Shown here piece by piece: positions 23,792 through 31,279 of a stretch of 64,000 nt of DNA. The notes beneath the pieces were generated by a model. It was given only the letters and a program-made list of their open reading frames with translations, made no database searches and had not been told where the DNA came from. The position numbers and the translations under genes are program-made. This DNA comes from Bacillota bacterium (GTDB lineage: Bacteria > Bacillota > Clostridia > Lachnospirales > Lachnospiraceae): positions 62,001-126,000 of the forward strand of contig JAEYSV010000002.1 of NCBI GenBank assembly GCA_023434365.1, given 5' to 3'. The number at the start of each line of letters is the position of its first letter. Within the stretch, counting starts at the first letter, position 1.

Positions 23792-24859
23792 CTATACCGG
23801 ACTAGAATCATCTGAAAGTAATAGGACCTTATCTTTTGGTAAGATAATATATATTTTATCTCCTCTCTCATAAGATGGATTTAGTCCCTTCGCCTTCCGT
23901 ATCTGAATTCTTTTATTCGTTACTCCAATCCGATTCGTTACATAATAATGTACTTCAAAGGGCATCTCTATTACTTCTTCAACTACCACTTCAAAAAGAT
24001 TCTCATCCCTACGATTATTTACAATCTCAATATCATGTGCACGAATACCGATATAACTATGCTCTTTATGTATATTCTTATCAGTTGTTAATACTATATT
24101 CCAATCCTTTGCCAACACTTTATTCTCATCTAGTTTCTCTATTTTAGACAGATTCTTGCATCCTGTTAACTTAGCTACTTCCCTTTTAATTGGATTATTA
24201 AATAAGTGTTTTGTATAACCAGATAACAACCTCTTTCCATTATCCATTATGACTAATTCCTCACTAAAACGATAAATCTCATCTCTACTATGAGAAACAA
24301 TTAATATATCCTTTTCGTATTGCTGTAATGAATGTACTAATTCCTGCTGTAACTGATCCCTGAGAACGCTATCCAATGCACAAAAAGGTTCATCCATCAT
24401 AATAATATCTGGCTCATAAGCCAAAATTCTTGCGAGTGCGACCCGTTGTTGTTGTCCACCGGATAGCTCCACCGGATAACGTTCTTCTAAACCATTAAGC
24501 TGAAACTTGCTGATTAACTCCTTAAGTCGTCTCTCTTTTTCCTCATTGCTATTAGCCATGCCAATCTTAATATTTTGTCTAACTGTCATATTGGGAAACA
24601 AAGCATAGTTCTGAAATAAATAACCTATCTTACGTTGCTGAGGAGGAAGATTAATTCTTTTATCTGAATCATACAAAATTCTATCATTTATTACAATTCT
24701 TCCTTGATCGGGCTTTTGAATTCCTGCAATACAACGAAGTGTCATACTCTTTCCACTGCCTGATGCTCCTAATATTCCCAGCGATTTACCATTACTACAA
24801 AAAGATATATCCAGTGTAAAACCTTTCAATTTTTTTTTGATACACACATCGATTGCCAC
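23792..24859 (-). CDS. modC: Molybdate ABC transporter ATP-binding protein
   Basis: A 355-residue ABC ATPase: Walker A GASGSGKS, signature LSGGQQQR, Walker B IIMMDEP. The C-terminal extension of about 120 residues, as in ModC/CysA-type ATPases, may include an oxyanion-sensing TOBE-like region. The GTG at 24859 is taken as start because it overlaps the modB stop (TAGTG) and follows AGAAGGTGGGAG; a GTG three codons earlier is possible. It energises molybdate import with ModB and ModA. It is the last gene of modABC and lies upstream of nifH on the same strand, supplying the metal for FeMo cofactor. Confidence 0.9.
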   Translation of the reverse strand: MAIDVCIKKKLKGFTLDISFCSNGKSLGILGASGSGKSMTLRCIAGIQKPDQGRIVINDRILYDSDKRINLPPQQRKIGYLFQNYALFPNMTVRQNIKIGMANSNEEKERRLKELISKFQLNGLEERYPVELSGGQQQRVALARILAYEPDIIMMDEPFCALDSVLRDQLQQELVHSLQQYEKDILIVSHSRDEIYRFSEELVIMDNGKRLLSGYTKHLFNNPIKREVAKLTGCKNLSKIEKLDENKVLAKDWNIVLTTDKNIHKEHSYIGIRAHDIEIVNNRRDENLFEVVVEEVIEMPFEVHYYVTNRIGVTNKRIQIRKAKGLNPSYERGDKIYIILPKDKVLLLSDDSSPV

Positions 24860-25557
24860 TACTCCCACCTTCTTACTTGTTTTGTACCAACTCCAGATAT
24901 GATGTTAATGGAAAGTACGATTAAAAAAGATACAATAATAATAACCAATACCCAAAAGCCAGCGTTGCTATAATTACCGGCTGATACTTCAGAGGATATG
25001 GCAACTGCTATTGTTCTTGTCTTACCAAGAATATTACCTGCAAGCATGGAGGTAGCGCCATACTCGCCAAGTGCTCTGGCGAAAGTCAGAATGGTGCCGG
25101 ATGCTATTCCAGGTGCTGCTACTGGGATAATCACCTTCCAAAAAATTTTTCGCTCTGACATGCCAAGAGTTCTTCCAGCATATATCAATGTAATATCCAC
25201 CTGCTCAAATGCCGCTCTTGCGTTGCGATACATTAAGGGGAATGCAATAACACACGCAGCAATTACACAGCCTTGCCATGTCTGTACTATTTTTATATCA
25301 AAATTCATATATAGAAAAGAACCCAGGGGACGTTTTAAGCTGAATAAAAGAAGAAGAAAAAACCCTGCTACTGTAGGGGGTAAGACTAGCGGTAAAGTGA
25401 AGATACCATCTATAATCCATTTGAATTGTCTATTCACCCTCATAACTAATCTAGCTGCAAAAATGCCAAGAAAAAATGCAAAAAAAGTGGCAACTATTCC
25501 TGTCTTTAGAGAAATAATAAATGGACTAAAATCTATTGTATATAGTGTATCAATCAT
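24859..25557 (-). CDS. modB: Molybdate ABC transporter permease
   Basis: A 232-residue membrane protein with about five or six spans and the permease coupling motif (EYGATSMLAGNILGKTRT region preceded by RTLGMSERKIFWKVIIP). The domain fits ModB, the channel subunit of the molybdate importer. The ATG at 25557 follows AGAGGTGAT; the frame opens slightly upstream. It overlaps modC by one base and starts 23 bases after modA, so the three are one operon. Confidence 0.92.
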   Translation of the reverse strand: MIDTLYTIDFSPFIISLKTGIVATFFAFFLGIFAARLVMRVNRQFKWIIDGIFTLPLVLPPTVAGFFLLLLFSLKRPLGSFLYMNFDIKIVQTWQGCVIAACVIAFPLMYRNARAAFEQVDITLIYAGRTLGMSERKIFWKVIIPVAAPGIASGTILTFARALGEYGATSMLAGNILGKTRTIAVAISSEVSAGNYSNAGFWVLVIIIVSFLIVLSINIISGVGTKQVRRWE

Positions 25558-25579
25558 TTTATCACCTCTTATCAACAAA

Positions 25580-26371
25580 CTAATTTGTAATCGTAAACCC
25601 GTATTTCACAAATACATTCTTTGCCGTCGAAGTGCTTAAAAATGTCAGAAACTCCTTGGCCGCCTCTATCTGTAACTGACTAGCATCATTATTGTTCACA
25701 AGGGCAACAGGGTATATTACTTTTGTTGCTAAACTTTCTTTGGGTGCTTCGGCTATGATGTCCACTTGTTCTGCTACAGAAGCAGCATCTGTTGCATATA
25801 CAACTCCCACCTCATTACTCTCTTCCACTACCGCTGCTAGTACGGCTGTTACATTGGCCGCTTCATTGACTTGCATCTTATTAACCTCTGATAAAATGCC
25901 CAAATTCATAAGAATCTCTCTCGCATAAGCACCAACCGGAACATCCTCACCTGCCAAAGCAATACTGCGTGCCTTAGGTATCGTCTCAAAGCTTGTAACT
26001 GCCGTCTCTTTATTTTTTGGCTTAATTAAGACTACCTTATTTTCAAGCATGTCTATGATAGATTCCTTTTTTATGTATCCCTCTTGGCTTAATTGCACCA
26101 TTTGCTTTTCAGCTGCTGAAAAAAATATGTCACACTCTGCACCTTCTTTGATTTGTTCCTTTAATGTTCCTGAGCTATCGGCATTGAGTAAAATTGTTAC
26201 TTCTGGATTTGATTCTTTATACATATCCTGAAGCTCTGTGAAAACATTGCTTAAACTGGCCGCAATAAACACATATACTTCCGTATCTTCTTTCGAACTT
26301 TTCTTATCGCATCCTGCCATCATAACTAGTAATATAGTTAATACCATAAATATGCTGACTATTTTTCTCAT
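25580..26371 (-). CDS. modA: Molybdate-binding lipoprotein
   Basis: A 263-residue substrate-binding lipoprotein. The signal peptide ends in the lipobox VMMAGC. The mature part shows ModA features (FIAASLSNVFTEL, NADSSGTLKEQI, CDIFFSAAEKQM, VGVVYATDAAS). It should capture molybdate (or tungstate) outside the membrane and hand it to ModB. The ATG at 26371 is chosen behind GGGAGGTAGGG; another in-frame ATG lies 18 bases upstream. It is first in modABC, behind a good promoter and a leader hairpin. Confidence 0.93.
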   Translation of the reverse strand: MRKIVSIFMVLTILLVMMAGCDKKSSKEDTEVYVFIAASLSNVFTELQDMYKESNPEVTILLNADSSGTLKEQIKEGAECDIFFSAAEKQMVQLSQEGYIKKESIIDMLENKVVLIKPKNKETAVTSFETIPKARSIALAGEDVPVGAYAREILMNLGILSEVNKMQVNEAANVTAVLAAVVEESNEVGVVYATDAASVAEQVDIIAEAPKESLATKVIYPVALVNNNDASQLQIEAAKEFLTFLSTSTAKNVFVKYGFTITN

Positions 26372-26392
26372 TAACCCTACCTCCCTCATATT

Positions 26393-26433
26393 AGCTACAT
26401 TATATAAGGCTCTAATCACTTATCATGTAGCTA
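26393..26433 (-). promoter_or_regulatory. Leader hairpin of modA
   Basis: Two-part inverted repeat on the minus strand: TAGCTACAT, g, ATAAG, a 10-base loop, CTTAT, at, ATGTAGCTA. It begins within a few bases of the predicted transcription start and ends about 10 bases ahead of the GGGAGGT ribosome site. It is shorter than, and unlike, the Moco riboswitch. Confidence 0.6.
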
Positions 26434-26443
26434 TAATGCAACA

Positions 26444-26472
26444 ATCATATAGAAATGATCCCCTTTCGTCAA
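26444..26472 (-). promoter_or_regulatory. Sigma-A-type promoter of modABC
   Basis: Minus-strand -35 TTGACG (26467-26472), a 17-base spacer and -10 TATGAT (26444-26449). Each element matches the consensus at five of six positions. Confidence 0.7.
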
Positions 26473-26609
26473 CGAATGAATTAGTCAAAAATTATCAAAA
26501 AATCCCAGTTTTATTGTGGAAAATATCTATTTTATTAATAATAGTTAGTCAGATTAGCACTTCACCTTAATTTATCTATTAATTTTATAATAATTATCAT
26601 TATATTAAG

Positions 26610-26666
26610 AAATAGGAAAGAGCCAAAAAGATCAAATACGATGGTCTTTTTGGCTCTTTTCTATTT
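26610..26666 (-). terminator. Terminator of the hexapeptide-repeat gene
   Basis: A long imperfect hairpin of about 20 bp (core AGAGCCAAAAAGA / TCTTTTTGGCTCT) that starts at the stop codon of the gene ending at 26661. It is followed by a TTTCTTAATAT tract on the minus strand. Confidence 0.75.
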
Positions 26667-27329
26667 TTTAAACACTACTTCGCCTTTTTTCTTATAAATA
26701 CTATTCGCTGGAACATATCCTCTAACCATAGAAAGTGGATAAATGTTAGTACTACGTCCTACTATTGTTCCTGGATTTAATACCGTGTTGCATCCTACTT
26801 CTACGTTATCTCCAATTAATGCTCCAACCTTAATTAAACCAGTATCTACTTTGGCTGCATTAAATCGAATTACTACCGGTGTACGGTCGGATTTGATATT
26901 GGAAGTAATAACCCCTGCACCAAAATGTGATTTGTAGCCTAAGATGGAATCGCCTACATAATTATAATGAGGCACCTGTACTCTATTAAACAACAGACTG
27001 TTTTTTAACTCCGTTGAATTTCCAACTACGCAGTCTTCTCCAATAATTACATTCCCTCGGATATACGCACAATGACGGATTTCTGCATTTTTCCCAATAA
27101 TACATGGTCCTTTTACTGATACGGTAGAAGATATTTTTGCATTTCTTGCAATCCAGATATCATCTCTTTTCTTAACATATTCATCTTCTGGTAAACTTTC
27201 TCCAAGTTTCATAATAAAGTTACCGATTTCTGGAAGTACTTCCCATGGATATGAATATCCGGCAAATAACTCAAAGGCTATCGTCTGGTTTAGATCATAC
27301 ATACTGGTAATTAATAATTGATCGAACAT
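26661..27329 (-). CDS. Left-handed beta-helix (hexapeptide) transferase-like protein
   Basis: A 222-residue protein with a hexapeptide-repeat beta helix from about residue 60 (IWIARNAKIS, IIGKNAEIRH, VIIGEDCVVGNSTEL, VGALIGDNVEVGCNTVLNPGTIVG). The C-terminal half resembles the acyltransferase half of GlmU-type UDP-GlcNAc enzymes and related sugar-1-phosphate transferases. There is no nucleotidyltransferase domain; the first 55 residues are helical. Substrate and reaction are unknown; a role in nucleotide-sugar metabolism is the usual annotation for such proteins. It stands alone with its own terminator. Confidence 0.75.
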   Translation of the reverse strand: MFDQLLITSMYDLNQTIAFELFAGYSYPWEVLPEIGNFIMKLGESLPEDEYVKKRDDIWIARNAKISSTVSVKGPCIIGKNAEIRHCAYIRGNVIIGEDCVVGNSTELKNSLLFNRVQVPHYNYVGDSILGYKSHFGAGVITSNIKSDRTPVVIRFNAAKVDTGLIKVGALIGDNVEVGCNTVLNPGTIVGRSTNIYPLSMVRGYVPANSIYKKKGEVVFKK

Positions 27330-27457
27330 AATATTCTCCTTTTTATATCACTATATCAAGCTACACCTGATGGCGTTTTTCATATCGTTTTGTATAATTC
27401 CTTAATCTTACAATCACTGTTATTTTACCATTATAAATGATCATTGTCATTAGGTTT

Positions 27458-28087
27458 TTAGATAATCTCATTCATTACTGAAGCATAAATTTTCCTTTGT
27501 ATAAAAGGCCGAATGGTAATAAGTATAACGAGCAGTATAACAATAGTAATGCCAAGTAACCTCTCACTCATATGCGCTACTCTTGGAAATATCATCATTT
27601 CCATACTTTTAAGCACCATAATACCAAGTATAAGAGCGACTCCAACATAGTTATTGTCTGTTTTAAAATTATTATAAGCACCTTTTGATATTAGGTAATA
27701 GAGAAATAATTGTATCAGAATTCCAAAGCATACCGTTATCATAAAGGAATTCATCTGACCAAAGAAGGCTGTAATAATGCCAGTTACCAAGATCAGTATA
27801 CACGTTATCATATCGATTATGGACAAGAGTAAGCGTATTAACTTAGCACCAGGGATAGGATACATACGAAACTCTGGATAGAGATTAGCAAAACGTTCTT
27901 TTATTATCATATATATCATTCCATATACAGCCGATAAGCCTATGGCTCCAACATCATAATATTCTAATAAAGAGTTATTACTTGTTACTCGTAATTGTGC
28001 AATTAAAACGGTCACATGAATCATAAGAAACACAGTCATGATAGGAAACAGACCTATGCGTTTCATGATTACTCCAATACTTTTCAT
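27458..28087 (-). CDS. Membrane protein of the YtrA-type ABC operon
   Basis: A 209-residue protein with about six membrane spans and no recognisable enzymatic motif. The ATG at 28087 follows TAGGAGG by six bases. It is the last of five genes in a run GntR regulator, ATPase and three membrane proteins, so it is probably a permease-type subunit. Stop and start spacing with the gene before it is 10 bases. The exported substrate is unknown. Confidence 0.7.
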   Translation of the reverse strand: MKSIGVIMKRIGLFPIMTVFLMIHVTVLIAQLRVTSNNSLLEYYDVGAIGLSAVYGMIYMIIKERFANLYPEFRMYPIPGAKLIRLLLSIIDMITCILILVTGIITAFFGQMNSFMITVCFGILIQLFLYYLISKGAYNNFKTDNNYVGVALILGIMVLKSMEMMIFPRVAHMSERLLGITIVILLVILITIRPFIQRKIYASVMNEII

Positions 28088-28097
28088 AGTATACCTC

Positions 28098-28874
28098 CTA
28101 AACACGCCAACTACTTATTCTGCTTTTTTGATAAGTCCCTTTATAAAACAGAAAAAATGATCCGACAAATATGAAGATAGTAATAATTATTAACGGCATT
28201 CCCGATAAGTTTCCAAGTCCAATATGTGAATCAAATCTATACATCATTTGTAATACTTGCTTTTTTAATAAAAGAGATAGAAACATACAAATAGCAAAAA
28301 CAATAATACCAACTATTCGGACAGTTCCAAATATCTTCTGTATCTTGGACCTATGACCAGCCATAGAAATACTACTATAATAAACTAAAACATACAATGT
28401 AATTACGAGTAGGCTATATAAGGCAATCCATTCCCGCATATAGAAAATTTTATCTCTTACTAAAACCGCAATATTTAGTCCAAAAATACTGATGCCGATT
28501 GCAGCGAATCTTTGTAACCAATGATAGAATGCTATTTCCCTGACATCCCTTTGCCTAATTGGCAGAATACTAAACGTATCATATAAAACACTTCGTGAAG
28601 ATGTATTGAACTCTTTCCTAATCATTGTAGGTCTTGTATTACGAAATAAGTATATATCATAATCTTTTGCCTGTAGATTATACATAAGTAAAAAGAAACT
28701 AAAGAACAAACTAATATCTTCTACGTTGTCCACTACCATGAATTCAATCACCGTGGCAATTGCCATTAAAACAGAAGCCGCAATCATCATATTATATGCT
28801 AAGATTGATGCATCCGTTGTGCATATTGCCTTTCGTATCGACACTAACTGTTTCCTTCGTTCTAACATTCTCAT
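28098..28874 (-). CDS. Multispanning membrane protein, paralogue of the preceding gene in the ABC operon
   Basis: A 258-residue protein with about six spans. It resembles the gene at 28942-29712 along its length: both begin LERRKQ, contain a YDTFSILPI(R/K)xRDV motif, have an SxAGxRxKIQK-like basic loop and end with LFYKGTYQKSRISSW-like residues. The two are therefore a duplicated pair and may form a heterodimeric permease for the ATPase at 29715. Ribosome site AAGGAGG. Confidence 0.72.
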   Translation of the reverse strand: MRMLERRKQLVSIRKAICTTDASILAYNMMIAASVLMAIATVIEFMVVDNVEDISLFFSFFLLMYNLQAKDYDIYLFRNTRPTMIRKEFNTSSRSVLYDTFSILPIRQRDVREIAFYHWLQRFAAIGISIFGLNIAVLVRDKIFYMREWIALYSLLVITLYVLVYYSSISMAGHRSKIQKIFGTVRIVGIIVFAICMFLSLLLKKQVLQMMYRFDSHIGLGNLSGMPLIIITIFIFVGSFFLFYKGTYQKSRISSWRV

Positions 28875-28941
28875 CTTTATATCCTCCTTACTACGAACTT
28901 CACTTCCAATATAGCATAGCAGAATACAAATATCCGCATGC

Positions 28942-29712
28942 CTATCTCCAGCTACTTAATCTACCTTTTCTATATGTCCCTAGAAAGAATAGCAGGAAAA
29001 AACCTATTAATAAGATAAACATAGCCATAATGATTGGTATTCCAGCTAAGTTTCCAAGTCCTATTCGAAAATCAGACTGAATTATTATGGAGTTCATTAA
29101 TTCTTCAAACGTATTATAAAGGAATCCAAGAAGGACTAATACAATAACTATGGTTAACTGAAAGTATTGAAATAACTTCTGGCTAATTGGTCGACATCCT
29201 CTTATGGAAACCTTACCGTAGTAAGTAATGCAAATAATTGCAATTGACCCAATACTATAGATCACAAGCCAATCCCGAACACGAGAAAGCTCCTCATTAA
29301 CAATTACCGCAACATTAGTTCCTATCACCTCTATCATAATAGGAATTATACTATATAGCCAGTGAATAAAAGCTAACTGTTTAACATCCCGTAATTTTAT
29401 AGGAAGGATACTAAACGTATCGTATAATGGTATGCCCATAATCGGGTTATGAAACGACCATCCCTTTTTCTGTTTACTAGGACGTACCAATTGATTATCA
29501 TAAAGCCCTGCATACATGCTAAACCAGATAATCATAATAAATCCAAAAAATTTTTCGATATGATTTGTTTTAAGAATCATTCTTACAAATAATACCGATG
29601 TAATAATCGAACAAACTATAATGAAGTAGTAAATTGATGTACCTTTATCATCTCCGCTAATCGTATTCCAAATCTTTTTAATTTGTTTTCTACGCTCAAG
29701 CACATGCATCAT
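28942..29712 (-). CDS. Multispanning membrane protein, ABC operon paralogue
   Basis: A 256-residue protein with about six spans, paralogous to the gene at 28098-28874 (shared N-terminal LERRKQ, YDTFSILPIKLRDVKQLAF and GTYRKGRLSSW ends). It starts two bases after the ATPase gene, so it is translated with it. No motif identifies the substrate. By context it is a transporter membrane subunit, possibly for antibiotic or peptide resistance as with related Ytr-type systems. Confidence 0.72.
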   Translation of the reverse strand: MMHVLERRKQIKKIWNTISGDDKGTSIYYFIIVCSIITSVLFVRMILKTNHIEKFFGFIMIIWFSMYAGLYDNQLVRPSKQKKGWSFHNPIMGIPLYDTFSILPIKLRDVKQLAFIHWLYSIIPIMIEVIGTNVAVIVNEELSRVRDWLVIYSIGSIAIICITYYGKVSIRGCRPISQKLFQYFQLTIVIVLVLLGFLYNTFEELMNSIIIQSDFRIGLGNLAGIPIIMAMFILLIGFFLLFFLGTYRKGRLSSWR

Positions 29713-29714
29713 CT

Positions 29715-30587
29715 CTACTTTCCTCCATGATTAAACGAATTCTCCTCCCAGATAAAATGAGCTAATAGTTCTTCTAGATTAGGTACCCTTAACTGTACTC
29801 CCTCTCCACTGCCTATCTCATCACGTCTTACTAACGCTTCAAAGTTGTTATGTCCCTGTCTTACCCCAATTAATCTAGGTGTAATAGAGCCTAACTTTTC
29901 TTTTTGTCCGGTGAGAATTGCATAGGTATCTTCTAGCTGATCAATTGACATCGTTTCTTTAATCGCACCGTTTACTAAGATCGTCACATAATCTGCTATT
30001 TTATCCAGGTCGGAGGTAATATGACTGGAAAATAGAACTGAGTGCTCCCCATCTGCTACAAATTCACGTAATAAATCCAATAACTCAATACGAATGACCG
30101 GATCAAGTCCAGCGGTCGGTTCGTCTAAAAGCAACAGTTTTGGTCGATGTGCTAATGCTAAGATTACCTTTGCTTTCGTTTTCATCCCCTGTGAAAACTC
30201 ATTTAATCTCTGGTGAATAGGTATATTCCACTGTTTCACTAATTTGGATACTAAGTCATCATCCCATTCGTCATACACTTTGGAAAATGCCTTTACATAT
30301 CTGTCAAAATTACTCCCATAATAAAAATAATCCTGATCGCCAACATATCCAATCATATTTTTTACAGCAACCTCATCCTCGATATGATCCTTTCCAAATA
30401 CTTGAATACTTCCATAATTCAGGGCATATAGGTTCATAATGCAACTAATCATTGTGGTTTTACCTGCACCGTTTTGTCCCACTAATCCCATAATGGCTCC
30501 AGACTCTAGATGAAACGTGATTTCCTGTAAAGAAAATGATTTAAACTTTTTCGTTACTGCACTTAATTCTAATGCACTTGACATCAT
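29715..30587 (-). CDS. ABC transporter ATPase, YtrB-like
   Basis: A 290-residue ATPase with Walker A GQNGAGKTT, a signature variant EFSQGMKTK, Walker B LLLLDEPTAGLDP and a SSHI switch. It resembles ATPases of GntR-controlled exporters such as YtrB. The ATG overlaps the stop of the regulator gene (ATGA), so regulator and ATPase are translationally coupled. It should energise transport by the membrane proteins that follow. Confidence 0.88.
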   Translation of the reverse strand: MMSSALELSAVTKKFKSFSLQEITFHLESGAIMGLVGQNGAGKTTMISCIMNLYALNYGSIQVFGKDHIEDEVAVKNMIGYVGDQDYFYYGSNFDRYVKAFSKVYDEWDDDLVSKLVKQWNIPIHQRLNEFSQGMKTKAKVILALAHRPKLLLLDEPTAGLDPVIRIELLDLLREFVADGEHSVLFSSHITSDLDKIADYVTILVNGAIKETMSIDQLEDTYAILTGQKEKLGSITPRLIGVRQGHNNFEALVRRDEIGSGEGVQLRVPNLEELLAHFIWEENSFNHGGK

Positions 30588-30964
30588 ACTTGATCCCCTC
30601 CATAAACATCATTTAGTACAATCTCTATTTCCCGCTTTAACAAGCCTGTTTCTTTTGCTTCTTTTAAGAGTTCTCTTAGCTTGCTAAGTGTCTGCTCTTC
30701 TCGCAGCTTTGATAACTTTTGGATACAATCTGCCTTTACAAAAGTTCCTCGGCCGCTAATGGTATAAATAAAGCCTTCATGTTCTAAGTCCGCATAAGCT
30801 CGTTTTGTTGTAATTGCCGATACATTCAGATCCGCCGCTAACTGTCTGACACTTGGAAGTTGTTCATTATGCTTAAGCTCATTTTGATAAATGGCTTGAC
30901 GAATTCCATCTTTAATCTGCTCATACATAGGTTTTTCACTATCATTTCGGATGCGAAGATTCAA
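30584..30964 (-). CDS. GntR-family (YtrA-type) transcriptional repressor
   Basis: A 126-residue regulator starting at a TTG behind AAAGGAGGAG. Residues about 10-75 form a winged helix (PMYEQIKDGIRQAI, PSVRQLAADLNVSAITTKRAY, GFIYTISGRGTFV). It has only a short helical tail instead of an effector domain, as in the YtrA subfamily. It is the first gene of the ABC operon and probably represses it by binding an inverted repeat between the -10 and the gene. The signal is unknown; YtrA members respond to cell-envelope antibiotics in relatives. Confidence 0.88.
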   Translation of the reverse strand: MNLRIRNDSEKPMYEQIKDGIRQAIYQNELKHNEQLPSVRQLAADLNVSAITTKRAYADLEHEGFIYTISGRGTFVKADCIQKLSKLREEQTLSKLRELLKEAKETGLLKREIEIVLNDVYGGDQV

Positions 30965-30995
30965 CGTTTCTCCTCCTTTGGTTAATCTGAAGAGA

Positions 30996-31053
30996 TGTAT
31001 ATAGTGTGTATATCGTATATATACAGTATATGCATTTCTCTTTCTTATGTCAA
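30996..31053 (-). promoter_or_regulatory. Promoter and inverted-repeat operator of the GntR/ABC operon
   Basis: Minus-strand -35 TTGACA (31048-31053), a 17-base spacer and -10 TATACT (31025-31030). An inverted repeat directly downstream of the -10 has arms TGTATATA (31018-31025) and TATATACA (30996-31003). This is a good place for autorepression. Confidence 0.7.
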
Positions 31054-31142
31054 CCATTTTTACTAAAAATATACAATTCTATTTCTGCCTGGAGTTTCTT
31101 CGTATGAAAGCCAATTGTAAAGAAGATCCAATAGCATGAAAT

Positions 31143-31184
31143 AAGGAGAGATTCGATGATTACTGCATCGAAGCTCTCCTTTTT
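31143..31184. terminator. Hairpin terminator downstream of topB
   Basis: Two-part hairpin AAGGAGAG ... TCGATG / CATCGA ... CTCTCCTT with a T5 run on the plus side and TTATTTC on the minus side. It most likely ends topB transcripts coming from the right. Confidence 0.7.
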
Positions 31185-31234
31185 CTATTAAATGCTGATA
31201 TCTATTAAATGCTGATATCTATTAAATGCTGATA
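31184..31234. repeat. Three perfect 17-bp tandem repeats
   Basis: The unit TCTATTAAATGCTGATA occurs three times without change (31184-31200, 31201-31217, 31218-31234), between topB and its downstream hairpin. Confidence 0.95.
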
Positions 31235-31279
31235 CCCTACTAAGCCAATGTTCGACCATCGAAAAACCACAAAGTTCTC

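Noticed and set aside
24998..25639. Long plus-strand open frame opposite modB
   Set aside because: It lies wholly antisense to a clear permease gene, has no ribosome site and its composition mirrors the opposite strand.
26372..26443. Molybdenum-cofactor riboswitch
   Set aside because: The leader is only about 65 bases and has a single simple stem, too small for the known Moco RNA.
31184..31234. CRISPR array
   Set aside because: The copies are directly adjacent without spacers, only 17 bp long, and no cas genes are near.
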